Assembly: GCA_964525995.1 (NCBI GenBank)
Contig: CAZGIM010000018.1
Location: 18,866 to 82,865, forward strand
Reading direction: 5' to 3'
Source of the DNA: CAIVAT01 sp964525995
Lineage (GTDB): Bacteria > Bacteroidota > Bacteroidia > Bacteroidales > FEN-979
DNA: 64,000 nt
Shown here one piece after another: positions 1-8,011 of this stretch (positions within the stretch are counted from its first letter, which is position 1; each line of letters opens with the position of its first letter). Made by a program: the position numbers and the translations under genes. The notes beneath the pieces were generated by a model. It saw only the letters and a list, made by a program, of their open reading frames with translations, did no database searches and had not been told where the DNA came from.

Positions 1-1702
1 CCGGGTTTGTAAACTGTTTACCGGGAGTCCAGTTCCAGGATGTCGGCGAAACATCGTCGTCGGTGCCAAAGAGGGCCATATTAGCCACACTGGTCGGGGG
101 ATGTCCGAACATGTGGACCTCATGATTCCGTTCCATATAAATGTAAACCTGAACCCACAAGCTGTTCCCGCCAATGGCATTGTTCCAGGTAAACTGAAAA
201 TCGACCGTATCGTTCAGATGGTTGATGATATCGCCATCGAACAATTTTACGGCATTGAGCGCCACCGGATCTGTTAACACCTGTGCGGGTTCGGTAAAGG
301 TAACTGCTCCTGCGGGCAGATAGGTCAGTTTTGTTCCGGTTCCATTATCTTTAAACCACTCCATTCCGGCGCCCTTTGGGATACCTCCGCCGATCCAATA
401 AACTTTCGACAGAATCCGGCCGCCGACCAACTGGTTTTGTGCATTTTTCCAAAGATGCATGCGGGTTTTCAGTATCACGTCGTTGAAATCGTAATCGCCC
501 ATGGAAGGCCACAGGTCTTCAAACATGTGAAAATAGAAATTGTTTCCCGACGGGTACACCGAATTATATGCCTTCGAGGGATCATTGGGCCAGTAATCCG
601 ATTCATCATAAACTCCGTCGCCATCGGTGTCGGGCTTTACAGCTATGTTTTGCCATACGGCGCCAAAGAGTGTAGCGGAATATCCCCCGCCTGTCGCCGA
701 ATTCGCGGCTGAACTTCCCGATCCCTCTTCAAATTTCCAGAAACCTGCCAGTCCCTGCTCATTTCCGACCGGGTCGCTCGTGTAAAAAGCTGCCACTTCC
801 GCATCTGAAAGCTCACGGTTCCAGACACATACATTGTCAAGCAGACCGTTGAAATAATTATCCGGTGTCTTATCGCCCCACCGCCCGAATGTGAGAATAA
901 CATTGTTGGTATTGTATGCCATCACACTGTTGCTCACGCCTTCGTAGATACCGTCCAAATAGAGCTTACGCATTCCGTCGGCGGTAAAAACACCCACAAC
1001 CTGATGCCACGTGTCATCCGATACATTCTGGTTGGTGCTCTTTACATATTCCTTATCCAGGTTTTTTGATTTTACCCCCGCCTTGTAAAAGTTATCCTGA
1101 TACTTGCGTAAATAGAGGCCGTGGTAAACCGTTGCATAGTTCGGATCGGCAATATTGACCAGCGTCATGTCGGCGTTCTCGGTTCCACCACCCGTAGTCC
1201 GGAACCATACGCTGAAGGTAAAGGGATACTTGGTCACAATAGCGCCCTTACTCCCGTTGTCAACCAGCATATAACCGGCGCTTCCATCCAGTTTTACTGC
1301 AAAATTTCCGCTTGTGGCCGATTTTAAAGTTCCGGTGAAATTGAACGAGGTATGCTCCTCAATGGTTTGTATATATTTGCTTATTCGCGTGTCTGGTGCG
1401 TAAATCCTTACCGAATCGACCGTATCAGGGAGCTGAAAAGAGAAGACCACCTGACTGTTGACAATGGTTTGCCCGTCAATAAAATTACCGGATTTATCAT
1501 ATAACTTCAGCGTTTTACCTTCCCCGTTCCCGGTAATATCAACCGTGAGCGAGCGAACTTCTGAAGTTTTCCAGGAAAATCCGTCCGGGACCTGTAGATC
1601 TTTCATTGTTTTCACCTGATCGGGATTATCAGATTGTTTGTGGCATGATAGGGTAAAGAATCCTAAGGTTGAAACCAAAACAAGTGCGATAAATATTCTC
1701 AT
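1..1702 (-). CDS. Exported LamG and LruC domain protein, C-terminus cut by window edge
   Basis: This frame is open from the ATG at 1702 to the window start, so at least 567 residues are present and the C-terminus is missing. The N-terminus is a lipoprotein-type signal (LGFFTLSC, with Cys at about residue 18). Residues about 110-270 look like a LamG/concanavalin-like domain: a DGSAGYMLVDN strand, a WHQVVGVF strand, LYLDGIYEG, and GLLDNVCVWNREL. After a calcium-type DTDGDGVYDESDYWPNDP segment comes FEDLWPSMGDYDFNDVIL, the hallmark of the LruC domain found in Bacteroidota and Leptospira surface proteins. I infer an outer-membrane-anchored or surface protein; the ligand is unknown. A promoter with a good -7 box lies at 1720-1750. 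Confidence 0.85.
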   Translation of the reverse strand, partial: MRIFIALVLVSTLGFFTLSCHKQSDNPDQVKTMKDLQVPDGFSWKTSEVRSLTVDITGNGEGKTLKLYDKSGNFIDGQTIVNSQVVFSFQLPDTVDSVRIYAPDTRISKYIQTIEEHTSFNFTGTLKSATSGNFAVKLDGSAGYMLVDNGSKGAIVTKYPFTFSVWFRTTGGGTENADMTLVNIADPNYATVYHGLYLRKYQDNFYKAGVKSKNLDKEYVKSTNQNVSDDTWHQVVGVFTADGMRKLYLDGIYEGVSNSVMAYNTNNVILTFGRWGDKTPDNYFNGLLDNVCVWNRELSDAEVAAFYTSDPVGNEQGLAGFWKFEEGSGSSAANSATGGGYSATLFGAVWQNIAVKPDTDGDGVYDESDYWPNDPSKAYNSVYPSGNNFYFHMFEDLWPSMGDYDFNDVILKTRMHLWKNAQNQLVGGRILSKVYWIGGGIPKGAGMEWFKDNGTGTKLTYLPAGAVTFTEPAQVLTDPVALNAVKLFDGDIINHLNDTVDFQFTWNNAIGGNSLWVQVYIYMERNHEVHMFGHPPTSVANMALFGTDDDVSPTSWNWTPGKQFTNP

Positions 1703-2057
1703 ATCAATGGATTTTTCTTCAAAAATAAACATTATGCCCAACATTGTAAAGTAGAAATTAGTTTTTGTTGCTTTTTTTCTTGAAAACGCAGACTGCCTCT
1801 TAACGAAAATTCCAGGAATGTTCCTTTTTGATGTTTGTTGCATCTAAGCGATTTTACTTTCGCAAAACCGCTTAGATTCAGTTATGCTGAGTGATTGGGT
1901 TTGTGATTTTCGTAAACTCAATGAGCCGGGTTGCAGTTATACCGGGAGGAACAGTATTTTTTTAGTAGTACCTTTGCTATGGCTCAGGATACCCCGCTGA
2001 AAAAGGGCGGCTGAAGACAATAAACATTGCTATGATGTGTCAATGAGGGGTAATGGT
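1703..2057. other. Intergenic region without a gene; contains a 9-bp inverted repeat
   Basis: This 355-base gap between two minus-strand genes holds the LruC gene promoter and a perfect inverted repeat: ATCTAAGCG at 1842-1850 and CGCTTAGAT at 1869-1877, with an 18-base AT-rich loop. A plus-strand TACCTTTG at 1969-1976 looks like a -7 box but has no -33 partner and no gene after it. The repeat could be an operator or an RNA hairpin for purF-like transcripts. No coding sequence is convincing. Confidence 0.5.
1720..1750 (-). promoter_or_regulatory. Predicted promoter of the LruC protein gene
   Basis: On the minus strand TTTA (1750-1747) is followed after 19 bases by TATTTTTG (1727-1720), matching the Bacteroidota -7 consensus TAnnTTTG, with one mismatch in the -33 TTTG. 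It ends 18 bases before the ATG at 1702. Confidence 0.5.
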
Positions 2058-3461
2058 TTAAAAGCTCCCTGTGCCGTCCCAGCAGTGGGTGCAGAGCCGC
2101 TCGCGGGGCAAGCCTACAGCGGCAGTCAGGTCATCCAGTTTCTGGTACTTCAACGAAGTACAACCCAGTTTTTTTCCGATGGTTTCGATCATCGCGTGGT
2201 ATCGGGCGGTTCCCGGGGTGGCGTATTCGTTGAGATGGGCGTCCTCCTTCCCCTCCAGCTCCTTGATGGCCTTTCTTCCGGCCAGATCGAGCGACGACCG
2301 GCTCGTGGAAAAGTTGAGGAATTCGCAGGGAAATATCAGGGTGGGACAGGCCGGCCTTACGTGAACCTCCCTCGCTCCCTGTTCGGTCAGGATCCTGACG
2401 TTGTCTTTAAGCTGTGTCCCCCTCACGATGGAGTCGTCGCACACCACCATTCGTTTCCCCTGGATGATATTCGGGATTGGGATCAGCTTCATCTTGGCTA
2501 CCAAATCGCGTGTAGCCTGGTTCTGGGGCATAAAACTCCGCGGCCACGTTGGTGTATATTTAACGTACGCCCGTTTGTAGGGGAGTTTCTTTTCGTTGGA
2601 ATACCCGATGGCATGGGCAATCCCCGAATCGGGCACACAGGTTACAAAGTCAACCTCTTCGTGATCGTTGCGGGCCAGCGCAGCACCACAACGGTATCGG
2701 CACTCCTCCACGTTGATGTCTTCGTAGTAAGAACTCGGGTAACCGTAGTAAACCCAAAGGAAGGTGCATATCTGCATCCGGTCGCCGGGTTTGCGGATCT
2801 GTTCATATCCGTCGGCAGTGACAAAAAGGATCTCGCCGGGGCCTAGGTACTTTTCGACCGTGAACCCCATGTTGGCAAAGGAGGTGGTCTCGGAACTCAG
2901 CGCAAAGGCACCCTCCTTGCGACCCAGAATCAACGGGGTACGGCCCAGCTTGTCGCGGGCGGCAAAGATCCCCCGGTCGGTGAGGATTAACAGCGTACAG
3001 GAACCTTTGAGGTGATGGAACACATTTTCGATGCCGGTGACAAATGTATCGCTCTCGTTGATCAGCATCGCGACCATCTCGGTCATACTGACGGCCGAAC
3101 CACTGGTCTCGGAAAAGTGAAGGTGCCGCCCCAACGCCCGTCGGGTAAGCGCTTCCATGTTGACGATTCTTCCAACTGTTACAATGGCATATGACCCTAA
3201 ATGCGAATGGATGAGAAGCGGTTGCGGTTCGGTATCACTGATCACCCCGATCCCACCATTACCCTTGAACTGGGGCAGTTCAGGCTCAAATTTGGTCCTG
3301 AAATAGTTGTTTTCAAGATTATGGATCGCCCGGTTAAAAGATTCCCCGTCGTGCACGGCCATCCCGCCCCGCCGGGTGCCAAGATGCGAATTGTAATCGG
3401 TGCCGTAAAAAAGATCGGCAACACAGTCCTGTTTCGATATGGTTCCGAATAGTCCCCCCAT
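2058..3461 (-). CDS. Amidophosphoribosyltransferase (PurF) paralogue without the catalytic cysteine
   Basis: The 467-residue protein has the PurF layout: an N-terminal Ntn-hydrolase glutaminase domain (about 1-225) and a phosphoribosyltransferase domain (about 225-467). The PRPP-binding loop VVCDDSIVRGTQ is at 339-350. True PurF enzymes expose an N-terminal Cys (MCGI..., or after a propeptide) that attacks glutamine; here the protein begins MGGLFG, so that Cys is Gly and glutaminase activity should be lost. Cysteines at 232, 379, 457 and 460 align by context with the [4Fe-4S] ligands of Bacillus-type PurF (the latter two in CTHC), so the iron-sulfur fold seems kept. Family knowledge suggests an ammonia-dependent or regulatory paralogue beside a standard PurF elsewhere. 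No purine genes are adjacent. Confidence 0.85.
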   Translation of the reverse strand: MGGLFGTISKQDCVADLFYGTDYNSHLGTRRGGMAVHDGESFNRAIHNLENNYFRTKFEPELPQFKGNGGIGVISDTEPQPLLIHSHLGSYAIVTVGRIVNMEALTRRALGRHLHFSETSGSAVSMTEMVAMLINESDTFVTGIENVFHHLKGSCTLLILTDRGIFAARDKLGRTPLILGRKEGAFALSSETTSFANMGFTVEKYLGPGEILFVTADGYEQIRKPGDRMQICTFLWVYYGYPSSYYEDINVEECRYRCGAALARNDHEEVDFVTCVPDSGIAHAIGYSNEKKLPYKRAYVKYTPTWPRSFMPQNQATRDLVAKMKLIPIPNIIQGKRMVVCDDSIVRGTQLKDNVRILTEQGAREVHVRPACPTLIFPCEFLNFSTSRSSLDLAGRKAIKELEGKEDAHLNEYATPGTARYHAMIETIGKKLGCTSLKYQKLDDLTAAVGLPRERLCTHCWDGTGSF

Positions 3462-3489
3462 TGAATTGAATTATTTGAATGTCTGATTA

Positions 3490-4071
3490 CTACTCCATCC
3501 GGCTGCGAACCTCCTTCGTGAGATGCTCCATAAAATGACGAAGCGCTTCGGGCCGACGGGTTCCGAAGAGAAACTGCTTCCGGTCCTTCAGCAGGATCCG
3601 CAGCCCTATGTTTCCCGATACATTATAAGCTGTATCCATCTTGCCATAACGAATTCCCCAGCCTCCGTATTCCTTTATAGGATTATATTTCACAACTTCC
3701 CACCGTTCAATGTCGCGGAGTTCTATGTGTCGGTACTTCCGATGGAATGGAAAGAAACGGTAGCTGATCCCGCTGCGGTCGATGGTGGTGGTGAGATTTC
3801 CAAAGATAAAAAGTCCAAAAAGCGCTATATTCAGGAGTACCATAAGAACGGTGGTGACGATCAGTCCGGTGTCGCTCATCGGATTGTTTCCGAAACTTTT
3901 ACCCAGGATCAATTGGCGGTAAATCCCATAACCGAAGATCCCGATGGTGGTCACCGCAACAACGAGCAACAGGATCCACAGCCAGAGCTGACGAAAACGT
4001 TGTCTTTCCCGGTACACATCTCCTTCCGGTTGATTCATATCCAGCATGAAGTCGGGTTTTTGACTCCCCAA
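3490..4071 (-). CDS. Membrane protein with PH-like cytoplasmic domain, unknown function
   Basis: The 193-residue protein has two hydrophobic segments (about 29-50 and 68-92) followed by a soluble C-terminal half. That half has alternating strands (GISYRFFPFHRKYRHIELRDI, NIGLRILLKDRKQFLFGT) ending in an amphipathic helix, a pattern seen in bacterial PH-like domain proteins (the DUF6141 type is my best guess). It lies 28 bases upstream of the purF-like gene on the same strand, so the two may be cotranscribed. No catalytic motif is visible. Confidence 0.65.
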   Translation of the reverse strand: MGSQKPDFMLDMNQPEGDVYRERQRFRQLWLWILLLVVAVTTIGIFGYGIYRQLILGKSFGNNPMSDTGLIVTTVLMVLLNIALFGLFIFGNLTTTIDRSGISYRFFPFHRKYRHIELRDIERWEVVKYNPIKEYGGWGIRYGKMDTAYNVSGNIGLRILLKDRKQFLFGTRRPEALRHFMEHLTKEVRSRME

Positions 4072-4375
4072 ATTTGCGAAGATATTTTGAAAGTGATGAA
4101 AATTTTTAACATTTACGATTGAACATGATTTACGATTTACGATTGTACATTCGATTTCGGATTAACAGTTATCATCTTAATGATTTGATCTTATATCTTC
4201 TCGCGTTGAAATTTATCTATAACACTAAAACCTGAAAGTAACATTCGTCGATCGTGAATACATACGTCAATCATAAATCATGTCAATCGTAAATTTAATC
4301 AGACTCTTCATCTTGATATTTAAAAAACTGGTACTTGGAGTTAAAAATATATCTTTGTAAATATTATCAGAGCCG
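4072..4375. repeat. Intergenic region with facing ATTTACGATTG repeats
   Basis: Plus-orientation repeats start at 4111 (ATTTACGATTG, then ACATGATTTACGATTTACG, to about 4144). Reverse-orientation copies lie at 4265-4294 (TCAATCATAAATCATG followed by TCAATCGTAAAT). The two clusters are reverse complements with few mismatches, so 4111-4294 is a 184-base bracketed unit with no gene inside. A TATCTTTG -7-type box at 4350-4357 precedes the gene at 4376. Confidence 0.7.
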
Positions 4376-4729
4376 ATGAAGATCAGGCCCATTAACAGGT
4401 TTATCAAGTCGATAGCGGTTTCTATCGCCGGCAGAATCTCCGGGATATCACTTTGTCCCTTCGGAATTTACACCGACTACCCGAATGATCCCGCGATCGT
4501 CAATCACGAGAAGATTCACTGGCGTCAACAAGTCGAAATGCTTGTGATCCCTTTTTACCTCTGGTATGTTACCGAATACTTCATCAAACGCCTGACACGG
4601 AATAAAGGCGACGCGTACCGCGCCATTTCATTTGAACGGGAAGCCTATGACTGGCAGGATGAATTGAATTATTTACAATCCCGAAGGCCTTATGCCTGGA
4701 TTCGCTATATTTTCGGTCAGCATAAATAA
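4376..4729 (+). CDS. Small HExxH (zincin-like) membrane-associated protein
   Basis: The 117-residue protein carries HEKIH at 44-48 within AIVNHEKIHWRQQVEM, matching the HExxH zinc-metalloprotease signature. A hydrophobic stretch follows (LVIPFYLWYVTEYFI). A later FEREAY segment could supply the third zinc ligand (Glu) of a gluzincin. I infer a small membrane-embedded metalloprotease-like domain, a type often left as 'hypothetical' in Bacteroidota; activity is unproven. It is monocistronic with its own -7 box (4350-4357). Confidence 0.65.
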   Translation: MKIRPINRFIKSIAVSIAGRISGISLCPFGIYTDYPNDPAIVNHEKIHWRQQVEMLVIPFYLWYVTEYFIKRLTRNKGDAYRAISFEREAYDWQDELNYLQSRRPYAWIRYIFGQHK

Positions 4730-4764
4730 CCAGGGTTAAAAGCTGCCGGGCATTTGATCGTGGT

Positions 4765-6150
4765 TCAGGCCGGTTCCTTTTTCAGGTCGATTTTCGCGGG
4801 ATCCCACTCTTTTTCCCATCTGGCGATCACTACGGTAGCCAGGCAGTTTCCAATGACATTGGTAGCGGTTCGCGCCATATCCATGAGTTCATCGATACCG
4901 AGGATGATGAAGATAGGCCAAACGGGCAGTCCGAAGCTGGTGGCGGTTCCAAGCAGGATTACCAGGGAAGCCCGCGGTACCCCGGCAACGCCTTTGCTGG
5001 TAAGCATCAGGGTAATCATCATGATGACCTGGGTTCCGAACGAGAGGGGAATCCCGGCCATATTGGCCAAGAAGATAGAAGCCATAGCCAGGTAGAGGGT
5101 AGTTCCGTCGAGGTTGAAGCTGTACCCCGTCGGGATGACGAACGAGACAATTTTCCTTGGCACTCCAAAACGTTCCATGTTCTCCATGGCCAACGGTAAG
5201 GCCGATTCGCTGCTGGTGGTGGCAAAGGCAATGGTAGCGGGTTCTCCCACAGCTTTGATGAAGGGTCTGAGCGGAATTTTCAGCGCCAGCATGATGGGTA
5301 ACAGCACTCCTGCCAGGAATACCAGCAACGCGATATACAGGGTGCCAAGCAGTTCAAAGAGGTTGACCAGCACGCCTAATCCCATATGCCCGACACTGTA
5401 AGCGATGGCTGCGAAGACCGCAAACGGTGCGAACAGCATAATCATGTTGGTGAATTTGAACATCACGGTGGTAAGGGAGTCGGTAAAGCGGAGCATGGGT
5501 GCACGGTACTGCTCCTTCACCATGGCCAGTGCAATGCCGAAGAGGATGCTGAAGACTACGATCTGTAAAACCTGACCCTCGGCGATCGATTTAGCTATAT
5601 TTTCGGGGAAGACATGCAGCACGATATCGCGCCAGCTCTGCGCCTGCACCTGCGGCAGGGTGCCATGCGTCATTTCCGGAGGCACGGTCACCCCCATGCC
5701 GGCCTTACTGATGTTGATGGCAGCCAGTCCGATGAAAAGAGCGATCGTTGAAACCACTTCGAAATAGACCAGCGACTTCCATCCCATCCTTCCGACCTGC
5801 TTCAGGTTGGCATGCCCGGCAATGCCGGTAACCAGCGTACCGAAAAGCAGCGGGGCAATGATGGTCTTGACCATCCGGATGAAGATCTGGCTCACGATGT
5901 TCAGCTCCCGGGCGATCAACGGCATGTCGTGTCCGAATTCAGCTCCTGCCACCATGCTCACGAAAATCCATGTGGTAAGCTTTTTCTTGCGCCAGGCAAA
6001 CAGAACATAACAGATGATGGGAATCCAGCGCAGCGTGATAAGCAACCAAACGGGCGTCTCGATCATTCCAAAACGGTCGGCCAGATGTACCAATACTGCT
6101 AAAGTCAGCGTGGCAAACAGCGCGGTAAGGATGCGTCTGGATGAGATCAT
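4765..6150 (-). CDS. Dicarboxylate/amino acid:cation symporter (DAACS family)
   Basis: The 461-residue inner-membrane transporter shows both DAACS signatures: the serine-rich reentrant loop FATTSSESALPLAMENMERF (HP1) and the TM7 motif GYSFNLDGTTLYL (NxDGTxxY), whose Asn/Asp help bind sodium and substrate. The family (GltP, DctA, GltPh) takes up glutamate, aspartate or C4-dicarboxylates with Na+ or H+. The N-terminus carries about 60 extra residues with two hydrophobic segments before the usual TM1 region (IFVSMVAGAEFGHDMP). It starts 13 bases after the stop of the BNR protein gene on the same strand, so cotranscription is possible. Substrate cannot be fixed from sequence. Confidence 0.93.
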   Translation of the reverse strand: MISSRRILTALFATLTLAVLVHLADRFGMIETPVWLLITLRWIPIICYVLFAWRKKKLTTWIFVSMVAGAEFGHDMPLIARELNIVSQIFIRMVKTIIAPLLFGTLVTGIAGHANLKQVGRMGWKSLVYFEVVSTIALFIGLAAINISKAGMGVTVPPEMTHGTLPQVQAQSWRDIVLHVFPENIAKSIAEGQVLQIVVFSILFGIALAMVKEQYRAPMLRFTDSLTTVMFKFTNMIMLFAPFAVFAAIAYSVGHMGLGVLVNLFELLGTLYIALLVFLAGVLLPIMLALKIPLRPFIKAVGEPATIAFATTSSESALPLAMENMERFGVPRKIVSFVIPTGYSFNLDGTTLYLAMASIFLANMAGIPLSFGTQVIMMITLMLTSKGVAGVPRASLVILLGTATSFGLPVWPIFIILGIDELMDMARTATNVIGNCLATVVIARWEKEWDPAKIDLKKEPA

Positions 6151-6163
6151 TTCGGGGTCCGGG

Positions 6164-7870
6164 TTAGTTTACTTTAACCAGTTTCTTCACGATTGACTGA
6201 TCCCTGTATGTCAGACGGCAAACGTAACAACCAGCCGGAAGCTCATCTCCCCGAAGGCTCAGGGTATGGGTACCGGCAGTTTTCTCACCCGTGTCAAGCG
6301 TCTTCAATACCGATCCGAAAATGTTACAGAGTTCGAGGCGGATATTTCCTTTGGCAGGCACCAAATATTGAATCAGGGCAGTTTCACGGAAGGGATTCGG
6401 ATACACCGACAGGATCGCGGTCGGGTTTCCTGCATCGGCATCCGGGAGCCCGACAATCTGCGGTATAATGTGCGTATAATAAACGTCCTGCTCGCCGTTC
6501 AGGGTATTGGCCCAGGCAAGATGAGCCCCGATATCGTCCGACACCATGTCGAAATAATCACCCATTTTGTCCTGTTGCGGGAACCCGGTAAGGGGATTGA
6601 AGGAATCGGATAACCGTTTGTTGATTGACCAGCTTGTGCCCTGATCATCTGAATAACAATAGTAGAGGCTTGAATAGAGAGATCCCGGCAGATCGTCGCG
6701 GGTATCAAGCCATATCACATCGATTCGGCCGTTGGGGGCCACCGACATCGTCCCAAACCACTGATAGTTGATCAAACTCGCATCGTTATTCAGCCTCACC
6801 GGTGAACTGAAGGTCATGCCGCCGTCGGTACTCCTGGCAAACATGACATCGCCGGGATCGATATTCGAAAGGCGTGCAAGCGATCCAAGCACATACACAT
6901 TGCCGCGACCGGGACCATTCGACCTGTCAACGCAGATGTTAGCCTGTCCCATGATCCCGACCGGGTTAACGGAAGCCTGTCCTGTAATATATCCATCCAT
7001 ATCGACCTGGTTGGCTAAATCCCATCCCACGCTTCCTCCCGGTATCTGTGCAGTCGATGATTTAACCACGACAAATCCATCCCATATTCCACCTCCGGCG
7101 ATGTACAATTCACCATCAGGCCCGAAATCCATGGTTCCCCAGTAAGGTTCTCCATCAACCTCAATACAAGGCTCAAATGAGCTTCCGTTATTGGCAGAGC
7201 GCGTAAATGCGCCGGGGTTGCACGAACTGTAATATTTGGTCCAGAAAGAATAGATGTTGCCGCTTCCCGGACCGTTGGTGCGATCGATGACCATCCACTG
7301 TTTATCGCCGCCATATGCCGGTGTTCCTGCATCCCAGGTGGCTCCGCCGTCTACACTTTTGAAAACTTTGCAGGTATAAACTCCGTTGTCTGAATTCAGG
7401 CTGTTGTAATAAAAATTTCCCTCCTTGTCGGAATCGAGTACCGGATCCGAACGAAATACACCGGGCTCGATCACTCCGGGAAAGGTCCACGACAACCCGC
7501 CGTCGGTCGAATAGCCATAACCGGCCTGCCTGAAATTACTGCCTACATTGTCGAACTGACGCCAGCCAATCACCATTCGCGACGGGTTGTTGGGATCGAC
7601 TGCGATCGACGGTTCATTGGCGGCATCTCCCTCGATGTTGTTGCCGTTGGCATCGACGTTGACCTGCGTAGTAAAGAAACCCGGTTCGTCGCTGCGGTGC
7701 GATGGCGCAATCTTTTTCATTCCAGGCGCCATATAGGGCTGATCGGGAGTTTCATGATGGGTCAGGGTGCGTTCTTTGGCCGGCAGCGGGCGGTTCTGCC
7801 CGATCATCAGGCAGGGTAGCAAAAGGAACAACCCTGCCAGGCCGTTCCGTATGGTTATCAGGTTCGTCAT
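6164..7870 (-). CDS. Secreted BNR/Asp-box beta-propeller protein with T9SS sorting tail
   Basis: The 568-residue protein has a signal peptide (GLFLLLPCLMIGQ) and then repeated Asp-box motifs of sialidase-like propellers: STDGGLSW, SVDGGATW, SANNGSSF, STDGGMTF and SDDQGTSW, spaced over residues about 120-440. Residues about 485-568 are a T9SS type A sorting domain (SVYPNPF... ending VKKLVKVN), so it should cross the outer membrane and be released or anchored by T9SS. Asp boxes alone do not prove sialidase activity; I see no catalytic Arg triad that I would trust. A TATCTTTG promoter box ends only 4 bases before the ATG. Confidence 0.88.
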   Translation of the reverse strand: MTNLITIRNGLAGLFLLLPCLMIGQNRPLPAKERTLTHHETPDQPYMAPGMKKIAPSHRSDEPGFFTTQVNVDANGNNIEGDAANEPSIAVDPNNPSRMVIGWRQFDNVGSNFRQAGYGYSTDGGLSWTFPGVIEPGVFRSDPVLDSDKEGNFYYNSLNSDNGVYTCKVFKSVDGGATWDAGTPAYGGDKQWMVIDRTNGPGSGNIYSFWTKYYSSCNPGAFTRSANNGSSFEPCIEVDGEPYWGTMDFGPDGELYIAGGGIWDGFVVVKSSTAQIPGGSVGWDLANQVDMDGYITGQASVNPVGIMGQANICVDRSNGPGRGNVYVLGSLARLSNIDPGDVMFARSTDGGMTFSSPVRLNNDASLINYQWFGTMSVAPNGRIDVIWLDTRDDLPGSLYSSLYYCYSDDQGTSWSINKRLSDSFNPLTGFPQQDKMGDYFDMVSDDIGAHLAWANTLNGEQDVYYTHIIPQIVGLPDADAGNPTAILSVYPNPFRETALIQYLVPAKGNIRLELCNIFGSVLKTLDTGEKTAGTHTLSLRGDELPAGCYVCRLTYRDQSIVKKLVKVN

Positions 7871-7874
7871 ATCG

Positions 7875-7882
7875 CAAAGATA
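7875..7882 (-). promoter_or_regulatory. -7 box giving a near-leaderless transcript
   Basis: TATCTTTG on the minus strand matches TAnnTTTG exactly. With the transcription start expected about 3 bases downstream, the mRNA would begin about 2 bases before the ATG at 7870. A recognisable -33 TTTG is not seen at the ideal distance; a TTTTC lies near it. Confidence 0.5.
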
Positions 7883-8011
7883 CGCACTTTAGACCATCAC
7901 GAAAATGGAAAATGAAGGGTTCTGGAAAAAATGATTACCTTGCGACCGATCCCTGATTAGTGAAAGAAACAGGATGAACAGACTTTATTATTGGGCAAGA
8001 GCGGCATCGTT

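Noticed and set aside
1969..1976. TACCTTTG promoter box on the plus strand
   Set aside because: No -33 element at the right distance and no plus-strand gene downstream.
2037..2846. Long plus-strand open frame opposite the purF-like gene
   Set aside because: Antisense shadow of a GC-rich coding region; its residues match no family and the minus-strand protein is clear.
6164..7870. True sialidase (neuraminidase)
   Set aside because: Asp boxes are present, but the catalytic arginine triad and FRIP motif are not recognisable.
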